Shown here: positions 23,603 through 32,635 of the stretch, in pieces
How positions within the stretch are numbered: the stretch's first letter is position 1
Layout: each line of letters begins with the position of its first letter
Virus record (IMG/VR): IMGVR_UViG_3300024513_000031
Coordinates: 1 to 48,036 of that record
Reading direction: 5' to 3' (one strand)
DNA: 48,036 nucleotides
DNA from: a virus
Position numbers and translations under genes: made by a program
Notes under the pieces: generated by a model
Database searches by the model: none
What the model was told of the DNA's origin: nothing
What the model saw: only the letters and a program-made list of their open reading frames with translations

Positions 23603-24310
23603 TTACTTAGACTTTAATTCGCTCATTAATTCATTGATTACAAATACTGACCAATTTTCCCATTGATCAATATCATTTTTCAAATATCCAGTAAATTCCC
23701 AACCACCATCAGATAGTTTATTTTCTAACAGACCCATACAATCAGTCGTCTTCATCTTAAGGTTATGAACAATTCCAAAATGAACTTTTCCAACATCATC
23801 ACTATCATCATTAATGATGCCTATAATTTTATTCGATTTTACCAAACCTTTATTTAGGGCAATTTCTTCGTCTATCTCTCTCCACATAGCACTATTATAC
23901 AAGTCATCAACATTGTCTAAATCTGATTGCTCAATATGACCGCCAATGCCTATAGACTTCATGTTATGTAATCTAGATTCATTGCCCTTTTTATTTCTTC
24001 GATAAGAAAATGTTTTATTTGCAGATGTAATAACGCAGTAAGGAATTACTTGTTTGTACTCAGGACTTTTTTCAGCAATATTTCTCGGAATCCATAATAA
24101 ATTTTCTGGAATAAGTATTTCTTGTAAATAAAGTTGACAATCTTCACCTGTTAAAATTCCTTGAAATTTACCCAAAGAATCAAGCAGAGATGTTTTAAAA
24201 ACCAAAATATTTTTTGAATTTTCTTCTTTTTGTTCTGGAATATCTGATTTTTCTTTAAAAGAAAATAAGTTTAAAAGTTCGTTTAAGCTGCTAATTTTTT
24301 CTTCGCTCAT
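23603..24310 (-). CDS. Nudix hydrolase-like protein (COG4112-type)
   Basis: 235 aa. A Nudix-like box sits near residues 122-150: GIGGHIEQSD, then AMWREIDEEIAL. It holds the Gly-Gly start and the REXXEE core, with a longer spacer than in the standard GX5EX7REUXEEXGU. The substrate strand ITSANKTFSYRRNKKGNESR precedes it, as in predicted MutT-type phosphoesterases. It could hydrolyse nucleotides or other diphosphate-linked molecules. The gene overlaps the upstream nuclease gene by four bases and lies in the replication unit. Confidence 0.68.
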   Translation of the reverse strand: MSEEKISSLNELLNLFSFKEKSDIPEQKEENSKNILVFKTSLLDSLGKFQGILTGEDCQLYLQEILIPENLLWIPRNIAEKSPEYKQVIPYCVITSANKTFSYRRNKKGNESRLHNMKSIGIGGHIEQSDLDNVDDLYNSAMWREIDEEIALNKGLVKSNKIIGIINDDSDDVGKVHFGIVHNLKMKTTDCMGLLENKLSDGGWEFTGYLKNDIDQWENWSVFVINELMSELKSK

Positions 24311-25326
24311 GTTGATTCCCTGTTAGTTTTACCGCCACCACTACCATACTGTTTAACCGCTGTGAAGTCAGCATATTTAGTATAAACTTTTTCTAATCCC
24401 AACTCAACTATTTCCTCATGAATTTTTCTACAAGTTGATACTCCATCTTGAAAATCGTCTTTATAAAACTTGCATAATTTACTGCATTTCCATTTATCTC
24501 TACCTAAATCCATAATTCTCATTGGAGTTTTGCATTTTTTTATTGATTCAAACTTCTTTCTTATCATTTCTTCTGTTTCTATAAGATCTTCCTTGTGAAA
24601 ACATATAGAAAATGGTCCGCCAGCTTTAACAAAAAATATTGTAACTATTATATTTTCTTCATTTGGATAGACTTTGCTTAAAGCATAATGATAAAGTCTA
24701 AGTTGAAAATCATCAAATAGATCGTCATAACCCTTTTCTTTTCCAGTAGACCAATTTTTTCTTTCTCCTGTTTTCCAATCTATGTATTCAATTGTTTTTG
24801 AATCTATTCTGGTTATAAGATCCATAGTTCCTTTTAATCTTAAATTACCAGAAACGGTTTCTCCGTTCATAAGTCTAAAGTCGTATTTAGCCCAAGGTTT
24901 ATCTAGCTCTATATCAAAATATTTTTCTGGTTCAACTATTACTCTATTCAACGGAGAAAACATTCCGTCTTTAAATAATAAAGTATCCCATAACCATTTG
25001 TCGCATTCCTCAAAATCTTTATCTGTCCATTCAAAAGTATTTTCTTTTTTGCTATAAAATTCAAAAGCCGACTTAATAGCTTGCTCTGGACAAATAAGCA
25101 AGGTATCAAACTCTTTATCCAATTCATCATCACGAAAATTTTTGGTCTTTGTTTGCAAACAAAGCTGTTTATTAGCTAGTAACTCTAGTGCTTTATGAAC
25201 TATATTTCCTTTTACAGCTTTTTTATTAGAATCATCTTTAAAACCTAAACAATATGTTAAAAAATATTTATGCTGACACCATTCAAACGAGCCAGCTGAA
25301 GAAGACCTTAAATAGGTTATTATCAT
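24307..25326 (-). CDS. PD-(D/E)XK nuclease, RecB/Cas4-like with Cys cluster
   Basis: 339 aa. Nuclease motifs: VKGNIVHKAL (His44), LKGTMDLIT (Asp169), IEYIDWKTG (Asp183, Lys185) and DFQLRLYHYAL (Gln208, Tyr212). One Cys at residue 17 (FEWCQHKYF) and three at 281, 285 and 299 (WKCSKLCKF and later VSTC) match the four-Cys iron-sulfur clamp of AddB/Cas4-like nucleases. Such proteins process DNA ends. It lies between dNMP kinase and Nudix genes, coupled by 4-base overlaps on both sides, so replication or recombination end-processing is likely. Confidence 0.82.
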   Translation of the reverse strand: MIITYLRSSSAGSFEWCQHKYFLTYCLGFKDDSNKKAVKGNIVHKALELLANKQLCLQTKTKNFRDDELDKEFDTLLICPEQAIKSAFEFYSKKENTFEWTDKDFEECDKWLWDTLLFKDGMFSPLNRVIVEPEKYFDIELDKPWAKYDFRLMNGETVSGNLRLKGTMDLITRIDSKTIEYIDWKTGERKNWSTGKEKGYDDLFDDFQLRLYHYALSKVYPNEENIIVTIFFVKAGGPFSICFHKEDLIETEEMIRKKFESIKKCKTPMRIMDLGRDKWKCSKLCKFYKDDFQDGVSTCRKIHEEIVELGLEKVYTKYADFTAVKQYGSGGGKTNREST

Positions 25327-25985
25327 TTAAACCAACCTTTTTTGGTTAAAAATTTATTTAACAAAGATAATTCTTTATCTACAGATAATTTTGAATTGTC
25401 TATTATTAAATCAAAGTTTTTAAAATCGTCCAATTCTTTTTCTGAAGAGTGTGTATCACTTGAAATACCCCTGTTTAATCTTACTACATATCCACCGTTT
25501 TCTTGAATTGATTTAACTTCGTTTACAAATCTTACATCTGGAATAATAAAAAAATCTCTTTTTAAAGAATTAATTTTTGTAAATGTTGCTTGTATATGTA
25601 TGTTATCGCTTATTTTTCTACAAATTTCAGTTCCAAAAAATTGTAAAAATTCTCTACCAGTCATATATGAATCATTTTTTGTAAACAAACCTATATCTTT
25701 TGGATCAATGCCAGAAGATTTTATTTTTTCATAAATACTTTCAGATACAAAATTAGGCATATCAGACCATTTATAATAAGTTAATTCATTTTTTTGTTCT
25801 TCGGTTCCATAAATAGATTTCTTTTTTATACTGAATAAATTTTGACATGTATCTTTTAAAGCTAGTGCAAAAGGTATAATTTCTACTTTTTTATTTAAAA
25901 AAAATCTACAATGATTAAAAAATGCATTAGCTAGCGTGTCTTTTCCAGCACTTTTTTTACCACTTATTCCTAATATTTTACACAT
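25323..25985 (-). CDS. Deoxynucleoside monophosphate kinase
   Basis: 220 aa. P-loop GISGKKSAGKDTLAN at residues 6-20, then FALALKDTCQNLF, GREFLQFFGTEICR and FIIPDVRFVNEVKSI, which together are typical of phage dNMP kinases such as T4 gp1. It phosphorylates dNMPs to dNDPs and supplies precursors with the ribonucleotide reductase and ThyX also encoded here. The start lies inside the primase stop (8-base overlap), and the end overlaps the nuclease gene by four bases. Confidence 0.85.
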   Translation of the reverse strand: MCKILGISGKKSAGKDTLANAFFNHCRFFLNKKVEIIPFALALKDTCQNLFSIKKKSIYGTEEQKNELTYYKWSDMPNFVSESIYEKIKSSGIDPKDIGLFTKNDSYMTGREFLQFFGTEICRKISDNIHIQATFTKINSLKRDFFIIPDVRFVNEVKSIQENGGYVVRLNRGISSDTHSSEKELDDFKNFDLIIDNSKLSVDKELSLLNKFLTKKGWFK

Positions 25986-27090
25986 TGCATATGTCCTTCA
26001 AATTTGAATTGGATGATCCAGGATCTTTACCTTCATATTTTGGTACTGCTATGTTAAAAAACCTACATAAAGATGACTTGATTTTTTCTCTTGCTTCAAT
26101 GCCAGCTTCATCATTGTCTAATAATAAGATTATCTTATGTATATCGCAAGTCTCTAATATAATTTGTTGAGAATCAGTTAAAGATGTTCCAAATATAGCA
26201 ACGGCATTTTCAATACCTTTTTCATATAAAGACCAAACATCAGCTGGACCTTCACATAAAATTATTTTTTTACTGTATTTAGCAGCTTCTATAGCATTGT
26301 GTAAGTTATATAAGTATCTTTCTTTTGCAAAACCTTTGTTATTTACCCATTTTGAATATATATAATTTTTGTTTTTAGATTCACATGATCCTTCGTGATA
26401 TTGATTGCACTTTAAACATTTTTCATAATTTGATCTTCCAGTAAAACCGACAACATGAATTCCGTCTTGTGCTATGACTGGAACTATAGACCTATCTCTA
26501 AAAATGCCGTCATTTTTCTTTGAAGTGCCAACACAAAAATGTTCCAAGGTTTCTCTTTTATAACCTCTATTTAAAAAATATTGTGATGGTATATCCATAC
26601 TTGAAATAACATTATGTAAATTCCAACCTTTAAAGAATTTTTTAGTTTTTGTAAATATTTTAATATCATTACAAAACTTTCTTTTTTCTATATTATTTAA
26701 CTCTGGAATATTAGATTCATCAATTTTCAGTATTGATTGACAAAAGTCATATGTTTTTAAAAAACCGTATTTTATATCTTTAAGTTGCCCTGTCCAATTA
26801 TTGTATTTGTTAGAAAGAACACCTCTAATAAAACCAAATGGTGTTGGCCTAAATATTTCTTCACAATGATGTGTATAACAACACCAGTTACCTTTTAAAG
26901 TATTCCCATCTAGATACATACAAAAAGCAGTAGGATTATCTCCACCATGTATTGGACATGGAGCAGAAATATAATTCTGTACATTTTTATATTTAATGTC
27001 AAACATATCTAAGAATATTTGAATATTCTCAAATATTTTTTCAGACATAAAACTAATCTTCGTCTGATCCAAAGAAGTCAATTGGCTCAT
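25978..27090 (-). CDS. dnaG: DNA primase, DnaG-type
   Basis: 370 aa. N-terminal zinc-binding CHC2-type domain: APCPIHGGDNPTAFC and a following CCYTHHC. Catalytic Toprim domain: KIILCEGPADVWSLYEKG with ILLLDNDEAGIEAR. RNA primer synthesis fits. At about two thirds of the DnaG length it lacks the helicase-interaction C-terminal domain. Two starts are possible: 27090 has GAGGTG upstream but overlaps the helicase gene by 38 bases, while ATG 27048 lies just after the helicase TAG. Nearby helicase, SSB and polymerase support its role in the fork. Confidence 0.9.
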   Translation of the reverse strand: MSQLTSLDQTKISFMSEKIFENIQIFLDMFDIKYKNVQNYISAPCPIHGGDNPTAFCMYLDGNTLKGNWCCYTHHCEEIFRPTPFGFIRGVLSNKYNNWTGQLKDIKYGFLKTYDFCQSILKIDESNIPELNNIEKRKFCNDIKIFTKTKKFFKGWNLHNVISSMDIPSQYFLNRGYKRETLEHFCVGTSKKNDGIFRDRSIVPVIAQDGIHVVGFTGRSNYEKCLKCNQYHEGSCESKNKNYIYSKWVNNKGFAKERYLYNLHNAIEAAKYSKKIILCEGPADVWSLYEKGIENAVAIFGTSLTDSQQIILETCDIHKIILLLDNDEAGIEAREKIKSSLCRFFNIAVPKYEGKDPGSSNSNLKDICNV

Positions 27091-28537
27091 TTCTTGACAC
27101 CTCTTCTGAAATAGTAAAACCGCTATTAGTATTTCTTAGTGAGTGAAAATTATTTCTTGTAGGCCCTTCAGAAATCCTACCTATCTCATATTCGCCACAA
27201 ATGTTGATATAATCACCTTGTGATAAGCCATTTCCATGCCTACTAATAATTGGTATTAACTTTAAATTATATCTTTTGCCATTAGCTGCTGGAACTTCTT
27301 CTGCTAATTCCTCCTCTGATTTTCTTTTATATATAGAAAAATTACTGCATAACCAAAGAATTCTATCAGAACCAGACGCTACATCTGTATCTTCACGATT
27401 TATACCATCACGATTTAATTGAGTGAATGCAAGACATGGCACTCCGTATTTTACACAAAAATTATGCAAAGAAGTCATCAGAAAGCCTAATGCTTGATAT
27501 TCAGCCATGTTTTTACTTATAGAATCATCACTCATTAGCTTAATGTAATCAAATACTATTAAACATGGATTGGCTTGACCGCTTTCATTAAGACCTACTT
27601 TTTGCATTATCCATCTTCGCATAATGCCTGATGTTTCTTCAAAAGGTTGTCCGGCTATTGATTTATAATAATAAGGTATTGATTTAAGCTTTTCTTTAGC
27701 GTTGTTTATTTTATTTTTACCATCTGGCAATGATATATATTTACCAGTTTCTATGTCGTTAATTTTAACTCCAGATATTGACGCTAACATTCTATGCCAA
27801 TGATCTTTGTTAGACATTTCAGTATCTAATACTAAAACTGGTATGTTTAGTTTTTCAGAAATGTTTAGTGCTACGGCATCTCCAAAGAATGACTTTCCGG
27901 TTTTCATTCTTGCGCCAATGATGTTTACTGTGCCAGGTCTAAAACCACCGCCAATACATTGATCATAAATAGGAAAACCACTCGGAATACCTATCTGAGT
28001 AATAGGATTATTTTCCAAGTGTTGTATATATTCATCTATGCCATCGCCAATGAATTTTGGAGCAGAATCTTCACTATTTGATAAATTAAGTGTAAAATCA
28101 AATATTCGTTGTTCTGCTATCCCAAGTATATTTGATAGCGTTTCATCTCCAGTAACTGAGTTTAATTCACCGCTTGCTAGATCTATTTCTTTTTTTAATG
28201 AATTTGCAATCTTTAATTTTACAAGTTTTGCAGAAAGCTTTCGTGTATTTTTTAACTCAACAGGGAGAATGGTTAAGCTATTAAGATATTTTTTTTCATC
28301 TTTAGATTCAAAAAATTCTTTATAACCAAGCGAGTTTGCTATGGATAAAAATGTTGGAATATCTATTTTTTCATTTTCATCTTGATAATAATGTCTTAAA
28401 CATTTGTAAACTATTTTATTTGAGTCTATAAAAAAACAATCTTCATTTAAAATATCTGAAGATTCAATGTATGCATCTTTACCATGTTGAAAGTAAGAAG
28501 ATAAAACTGCTCTTTCAGCTGCTGGGTCATGCATCAT
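27053..28537 (-). CDS. dnaB: Replicative DNA helicase, DnaB-type
   Basis: 494 aa. An N-terminal domain of about 150 residues (DPAAERAVLSSYFQHGK) matches DnaB-N. The RecA-like motor has Walker A GARMKTGKSFFG at residues 208-219, IPVLVLDTEMS (H1a), LIVFDYIKLM (Walker B) and VPCLAFTQLNRDG (H3). It unwinds DNA at the fork as a hexamer. The start overlaps the upstream stop as ATGA. A short acidic tail follows. No intein is present. Confidence 0.93.
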   Translation of the reverse strand: MMHDPAAERAVLSSYFQHGKDAYIESSDILNEDCFFIDSNKIVYKCLRHYYQDENEKIDIPTFLSIANSLGYKEFFESKDEKKYLNSLTILPVELKNTRKLSAKLVKLKIANSLKKEIDLASGELNSVTGDETLSNILGIAEQRIFDFTLNLSNSEDSAPKFIGDGIDEYIQHLENNPITQIGIPSGFPIYDQCIGGGFRPGTVNIIGARMKTGKSFFGDAVALNISEKLNIPVLVLDTEMSNKDHWHRMLASISGVKINDIETGKYISLPDGKNKINNAKEKLKSIPYYYKSIAGQPFEETSGIMRRWIMQKVGLNESGQANPCLIVFDYIKLMSDDSISKNMAEYQALGFLMTSLHNFCVKYGVPCLAFTQLNRDGINREDTDVASGSDRILWLCSNFSIYKRKSEEELAEEVPAANGKRYNLKLIPIISRHGNGLSQGDYINICGEYEIGRISEGPTRNNFHSLRNTNSGFTISEEVSRNEPIDFFGSDED

Positions 28538-28938
28538 CTTGATAAATTCCTTTTAATACATTTTGGGCAAGTATATAGATAAGATCCTTCTGATAACCTA
28601 GCCAATGAATAAAACTCTTCTTTTTCAACCCTTTCTTTAGAACCGCACTTTGAACAACTAACATCAATTAAGGATTCGGTATATTCTGGTCTGTAATTTT
28701 TTTTAACCTTTTTTATATTTTTTTCAACAAGCTCTGGATGTATTGATAAATCATCAACAAAATTATTTACAAAATCAGAGTCTATAGTTTTATTCGCCAG
28801 TTCTTTCTTTTTATTTACTCTTTTTTTAGTCGATTTTTTAGATTCTGGTTTAATACCAGTTAAATTAAATAAAGCTTCTTCTACATAAGAAAAACTTTGT
28901 TCTTCTAAAGCCTTGTTAAGCAATTCTACTATTGTCAT
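28534..28938 (-). CDS. Zinc-ribbon protein of the helicase-recombination region
   Basis: 134 aa. The N-terminal 65 residues are charged and helical (KKSTKKRVNKKKELANK is basic). The C-terminal zinc ribbon has VSCSKCGSKERV and YTCPKCIKRN, a C-x2-C...C-x2-C set. Not recognised as a family. It sits just upstream of the helicase with an ATGA overlap, which makes a helicase-loading or single-strand-binding role possible; T4 has a separate loader in this place. This is inference from order only. Confidence 0.6.
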   Translation of the reverse strand: MTIVELLNKALEEQSFSYVEEALFNLTGIKPESKKSTKKRVNKKKELANKTIDSDFVNNFVDDLSIHPELVEKNIKKVKKNYRPEYTESLIDVSCSKCGSKERVEKEEFYSLARLSEGSYLYTCPKCIKRNLSR

Positions 28939-29425
28939 TTCTAACTCTCCTAGCTATTTGTAAACTGTTAAACATATCTGCTACTTTATCTACTTTCATG
29001 GGCAAATACTCAACACGATCAATAATATATTGAAGTTTAACAATGCTAAATTTTAACTTTTTAGCATAATCATCTTGTTCAGCAGCTATAGCAATTCTTT
29101 CTTCTGCCGAAAGATATTTTATGTCTGATACATATTTGCTAATAGTTTTATAAAAACATTCTCTATAATAATTAAGTAATGCTTTTTTAGAACTTATTTC
29201 TTTAGTCAGTCTAAATGAAAAATTATGAAGCAACAATGCTGCTTCGCCACATTGGTCAGAAGTCATTACTTTTAATTGATCATGCGATAAATTTAATAAT
29301 CGCATACATTCATTTGGATTTTCTGGAGTAAAAGTTAAGCCTAGATTATTTTCAAATGGGCTATGCAAAGACTCAAAAAAATCTTTATTACAATTTACAT
29401 TCCAAAATTCTGTTTCTCCACTCAT
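28916..29425 (-). CDS. Helical protein next to RecA/UvsX (possible mediator)
   Basis: 169 aa from ATG 29425, preferred over GTG 29437. Almost all helical, with MSGETEFWNVNCNKD at the start and a C-terminal pair of long helices (YAKKLKFSIVKLQYIIDRVE, then VDKVADMFNSLQIARRVRND). The size and the final 'R..I...R.....' helices recall recombination mediators such as UvsY, which load UvsX onto SSB-coated DNA. It is one gene downstream of UvsX, as would fit. The match is weak, so an unknown helical protein remains possible. Confidence 0.5.
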   Translation of the reverse strand: MSGETEFWNVNCNKDFFESLHSPFENNLGLTFTPENPNECMRLLNLSHDQLKVMTSDQCGEAALLLHNFSFRLTKEISSKKALLNYYRECFYKTISKYVSDIKYLSAEERIAIAAEQDDYAKKLKFSIVKLQYIIDRVEYLPMKVDKVADMFNSLQIARRVRNDNSRIA

Positions 29426-29789
29426 CTTCACTCTCACTACATGGTAAATCTATATATAATATTCCATTTTTTTCACAAAAAAGCCTTTTGTTTCTATCTC
29501 TAGCTTGCGCTTTAGCAAAATTTAATTTATTGCCATGAAAAAACGGTATGTATTTATAATGCTGTTCTCCATGAACCTCAACAATTATTTTCCTCAAAGG
29601 CAAGAAAAAGTCAGCATATAAACTATCACAACCCGGCAAATAAACTTCTTCCAAAATTCTATCTATTGGAAATAACTTTTTTAACAATGCCCTAGCTTTT
29701 AAATGATAAGAAGATTTTTGTTCCGAATCTGAGGATTTTCCCCAAATAGACCAAGAATATTCTTTGTTGTCTAATCCTGTTACTTTCAT
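29388..29789 (-). CDS. Small EDxHD/Vsr-like endonuclease
   Basis: 133 aa. Nuclease core only: ARALLKKLFPIDRILEEVYL (Glu), SLYADFFLPL (Asp), KIIVEVHGEQHYKY (acidic and His), QARDRNKRLFCEKNG (Asp) and YIDLPCSE. The fold resembles very-short-patch repair nucleases and the EDxHD homing family. There is no helix-turn-helix or NUMOD domain, unlike the two homing-type proteins in this window, so a core recombination or repair nuclease is as likely as a selfish one. It is coupled to UvsX by a 4-base overlap. Confidence 0.68.
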   Translation of the reverse strand: MKVTGLDNKEYSWSIWGKSSDSEQKSSYHLKARALLKKLFPIDRILEEVYLPGCDSLYADFFLPLRKIIVEVHGEQHYKYIPFFHGNKLNFAKAQARDRNKRLFCEKNGILYIDLPCSESEDEWRNRILECKL

Positions 29790-30838
29790 GGTCTTAGTAT
29801 ATCATCTATTTCTTTTTGCAAAAGAGCTATCCATTCTGGCTTTTCTTTTAATAGTTTATAAAGCTTTTCAGAACCTTGCACTTTTGGTATTTCTGATTCT
29901 TCTATGTGCCGTTTTAAATAGTCAAGATTCATCCAAGCACCAGATTTTATAATTAAACCTAACTCCATGCCTAGGTTTATGATTTCAAATGTTTTATCAA
30001 TGCCGACACCGTACCTAATATAACTATCAACTTCCATGCCTGGAGATCCAAGAGCGCAAGATTCTATAAGCCAATGAACTTGTTGACCGACTTGAACTTC
30101 TTTTCCATCTTGATTAGCAGTCCATGCTTTATCATATTTCACTCTTAGTTGAACATCGGCCTGATATTGTAAAGCCCTTGATCCCTTTTCAATAAAGCCA
30201 CCATACATGCCTTGGTTTTGAGCCAAGTGCATAATAGACCAAACTATAACTTTTTGAATGGGAACTAGATTGGACGCTTGCCTACAAAAACCAGCAAACA
30301 TCTTGTTGCCAGAACCACGATTTTCATAACCTATACCTTCATCCATTTCTCTTTCATCACAAAGAGAGCTTACCGAATCAATAATGATTAAAGACCTTGG
30401 ATGCGTCTGAATAGCTTTCATTGCTAAATTTAAATAATCTTTAGCAGTTAATATTTTTTCTGGAACAGATCTATAAATTGTTAGTTTTTTAGGATCTAAA
30501 CCTTCTATACCATGAATATTCATGGACTTTAAACGACCTTCAATATTTAAGTAATAAACATGACGGCCTTGTTTTTGACACTCAGCAGCAAATGATAAAG
30601 ATGTTAATGTTTTTCCTGTTTTGGGATGACCACTACATGTTACCCAAGAACCTTCTGGTATCCCTCCATGTAAACCTAAATCTAAAGCAGGGCTAATAGG
30701 TATAATTTCTGGTGGATTATCTAATAAATTGTCTGCCGTAATAGCAACTCCTTCTGCATATTGCTTATTAACTTCAGACATAACTCTTTCTAAATAGTCA
30801 CTACTTTTAGATTCTGACTTGTCAGATTTCTTGGCCAT
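29786..30838 (-). CDS. uvsX: RecA/UvsX-family recombinase
   Basis: 350 aa. Walker A GHPKTGKT at residues 70-77, Walker B SLIIIDSVSSLCD, a central VIVWSIMHLAQNQ strand and the C-terminal fold of RecA-like proteins. The extra N-terminal 25 residues are charged. The loop FIEKGSRALQYQADVQL matches the RecA L2/KGG region. It forms filaments on single-stranded DNA for strand exchange. Neighbours include a Vsr-like nuclease, a helical protein and a helicase, so this is the recombination and replication core. No intein is present. Confidence 0.9.
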   Translation of the reverse strand: MAKKSDKSESKSSDYLERVMSEVNKQYAEGVAITADNLLDNPPEIIPISPALDLGLHGGIPEGSWVTCSGHPKTGKTLTSLSFAAECQKQGRHVYYLNIEGRLKSMNIHGIEGLDPKKLTIYRSVPEKILTAKDYLNLAMKAIQTHPRSLIIIDSVSSLCDEREMDEGIGYENRGSGNKMFAGFCRQASNLVPIQKVIVWSIMHLAQNQGMYGGFIEKGSRALQYQADVQLRVKYDKAWTANQDGKEVQVGQQVHWLIESCALGSPGMEVDSYIRYGVGIDKTFEIINLGMELGLIIKSGAWMNLDYLKRHIEESEIPKVQGSEKLYKLLKEKPEWIALLQKEIDDILRP

Positions 30839-31262
30839 CTAATTCCTCTAGCTTTCTTTTTAAACTTTTGTTCTGCACAAAATTAGGTCTTTGATCCAAG
30901 TTTTCTACTTGTGTGGTTTTTATTTCCTGTTGAGCGCTTTTCTTTTCTATGATAGCTATTTCTTTTTGAAGAAATGGAGATTTCAAAGAAATAACTTTAA
31001 CTCCATTTGGAGTTCTCAAAGATTGAAAAATTATGGACTGAGAATACTTTTTAAGCAAACTATTTGCAAGCTTTATTTGATAAAGATAATAATCTTTCCA
31101 AGGCTTGTGATTCCAAAACTTCGGAGGAAGTTCTGTTTTATTAAACTTAGCATTTCTAGCACACATTGTTTCTGCTAAATATTGAGCAGCAGAAATCCAA
31201 CCACCACCAAATCTTGACTCAAATGTTCTCGTTTCAGATTTTTTGCTATATTTGTCTTCCAT
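30822..31262 (-). CDS. Hypothetical basic protein
   Basis: 146 aa. Not recognised. Mostly helical, rich in Lys and Gln (SAQQEIKTTQVENLDQRPN, later KSLKRKLEELDGQEI at the end). The N-terminal part has RTFESRFGGGWISAAQYLAE. It overlaps the UvsX gene by 17 bases and the upstream gene by 17 bases, so it is translated with the recombination operon. A DNA-associated role is possible but not shown. Confidence 0.55.
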   Translation of the reverse strand: MEDKYSKKSETRTFESRFGGGWISAAQYLAETMCARNAKFNKTELPPKFWNHKPWKDYYLYQIKLANSLLKKYSQSIIFQSLRTPNGVKVISLKSPFLQKEIAIIEKKSAQQEIKTTQVENLDQRPNFVQNKSLKRKLEELDGQEI

Positions 31263-31677
31263 GATTTAATATTAAAAAGTCATTAATAATGACTGGCCTT
31301 TCATCTTGCTTGAGAAGAGTTAAATTTGGAACTAGCCATTCTTCAGTTTTTATTATGTCTCCATCTTTATATCCTATTACATAACAACTTCCGCTATGAG
31401 AACCAAAAATGGAAAATGCCAGATTGGAAAAAAAATACCCCTCTGCATTTTTTGGCAAAGTATCTGCAATATTAGATCTATATCTAATTTTTAATGATAC
31501 AATGTTCAATCTATTTTGTAATAGATATAACTTTAATCTAAGCCAAGAAGGGATATTATCTCTTTCTGGATGACCATCATCTTGATAAGCAGTAGTTCCA
31601 TCGTTTAATTCTGCTATCCATTGAGCAGAAAATACATTTTGGTGTTGTATATAATCATCTTCTATAAGCGTTATCAT
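31246..31677 (-). CDS. Hypothetical protein, beta-rich
   Basis: 143 aa. Not recognised. It begins MITLIEDDYIQHQNVFSAQW, with FSIFGSHSGSCYVIGYKDGD in the middle and PVIINDFLILNHGRQI at the end. It has beta-type strands, one Cys and no transmembrane segment. It shares one base with the upstream helix-turn-helix-like gene and overlaps the downstream gene by 17 bases, so it sits firmly inside the operon. Confidence 0.5.
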   Translation of the reverse strand: MITLIEDDYIQHQNVFSAQWIAELNDGTTAYQDDGHPERDNIPSWLRLKLYLLQNRLNIVSLKIRYRSNIADTLPKNAEGYFFSNLAFSIFGSHSGSCYVIGYKDGDIIKTEEWLVPNLTLLKQDERPVIINDFLILNHGRQI

Positions 31678-31964
31678 TATTCTGTCCTATGTATGCAATC
31701 TTTATATTTTGGAGAATCATAAATATTTTTTTGTTCATATTTTATAGTGTCATCTATCATAGACTGGGCTTGTGTCATAGATACAGATCCGGGTCTTTGA
31801 TCAAATTTTAATCCTGCTTTTTTATTCGCCATTTCGTAATAATTATTTATCAAATCTTTTGAAAGATTTAAAGCTTTACATAATTGATCAATGCTTAATA
31901 ATTGACAGCATTTATCTATAATTATTTTATGTTCATCTGTTAAAACCAATTTTTTCTTAGACAT
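31677..31964 (-). CDS. Small helix-turn-helix-like protein
   Basis: 95 aa. LTDEHKIIIDKCCQLLSIDQ followed by LCKALNLSKDLINNYYE reads as two helices with a turn, like a helix-turn-helix DNA binder with 'L-C-K-A-L-N-L-S' before the recognition helix. Two adjacent Cys lie near residue 19. The C-terminal part is polar. It may be a small regulator or a terminase-small-subunit-like protein; the call is at family-shape level only. It overlaps both neighbours. Confidence 0.45.
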   Translation of the reverse strand: MSKKKLVLTDEHKIIIDKCCQLLSIDQLCKALNLSKDLINNYYEMANKKAGLKFDQRPGSVSMTQAQSMIDDTIKYEQKNIYDSPKYKDCIHRTE

Positions 31965-32307
31965 TTATGCTTATCCTTTCTGCGTTTTTTAACAAACTTG
32001 GATTTTTTGTTTCTATAAATTGAAGGTACAAATCATAGCATTCCTTATTCACCGACTTAAAATCAAACCTTTTTCTTCCTTTAAAAGCATCAAATCTCTT
32101 AAGGTCTGATGGTTGATGAACCATAGGATTATAGAAAAGTCCATTGTCAGGACCATCTGTGCAAACACGAACAAAATATCTTTGTAAATTACTTGGCTCA
32201 GTAATAGATGTTTTTGCTATGCAAGACCAATCTTGTGGACTGATTTCTTTGTTATTAAAATCAAGACCTTTTACTGTGGTTTTATGATCTATGTATTCAT
32301 CATTCAT
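31957..32307 (-). CDS. Hypothetical protein
   Basis: 116 aa. Not recognised. It has a pattern KTSITEPSNLQRYFVRVCTD followed by GLFYNPMV and RFDAFKGRKRFDFKSV, polar with mixed strands and helices. A Trp-Ser-Cys near residue 27 and one other Cys are not enough for a metal site. It overlaps both neighbours by eight bases, as is normal in this run of small genes. Confidence 0.5.
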   Translation of the reverse strand: MNDEYIDHKTTVKGLDFNNKEISPQDWSCIAKTSITEPSNLQRYFVRVCTDGPDNGLFYNPMVHQPSDLKRFDAFKGRKRFDFKSVNKECYDLYLQFIETKNPSLLKNAERISINV

Positions 32308-32635
32308 TACAATCTCCTTTTTTAGTATAAAATACTATTGTATCATTTTCATTTTTAATATTTGCTAACTGAGTGATAAGTTTAGAATCATCTGGATCTG
32401 TCTCTGATATTTTCATAATACCACAAGGTCTAAACATTCCGCTTACTTCAGTTATAAAAGACTTATCGTTACAATAACAACATTTTGCCATCACTTTCCA
32501 TTTAAGACTTTCATCTTTTTTTACGATAAATAAATCAACGAGTTTTTTGTTGCAAGAAGAACAAGAAAGATATATATGACCATTATCTGTTAAAATAGGG
32601 TCTTTGCTTATATTTACTGTTTTTCTTTCGAGCAT
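32300..32635 (-). CDS. Small zinc-ribbon protein
   Basis: 111 aa. Cys pairs CSSCNKK (near residue 25) and KCCYCNDKS (near residue 52) form a C-x2-C...C-x2-C ribbon. An FRPCGIMKI segment and a C-terminal ANIKNENDTIVFYTKKGDC follow. Not a family I can name. It overlaps the upstream small gene by 22 bases. It could bind nucleic acid or another protein. Confidence 0.55.
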   Translation of the reverse strand: MLERKTVNISKDPILTDNGHIYLSCSSCNKKLVDLFIVKKDESLKWKVMAKCCYCNDKSFITEVSGMFRPCGIMKISETDPDDSKLITQLANIKNENDTIVFYTKKGDCNE

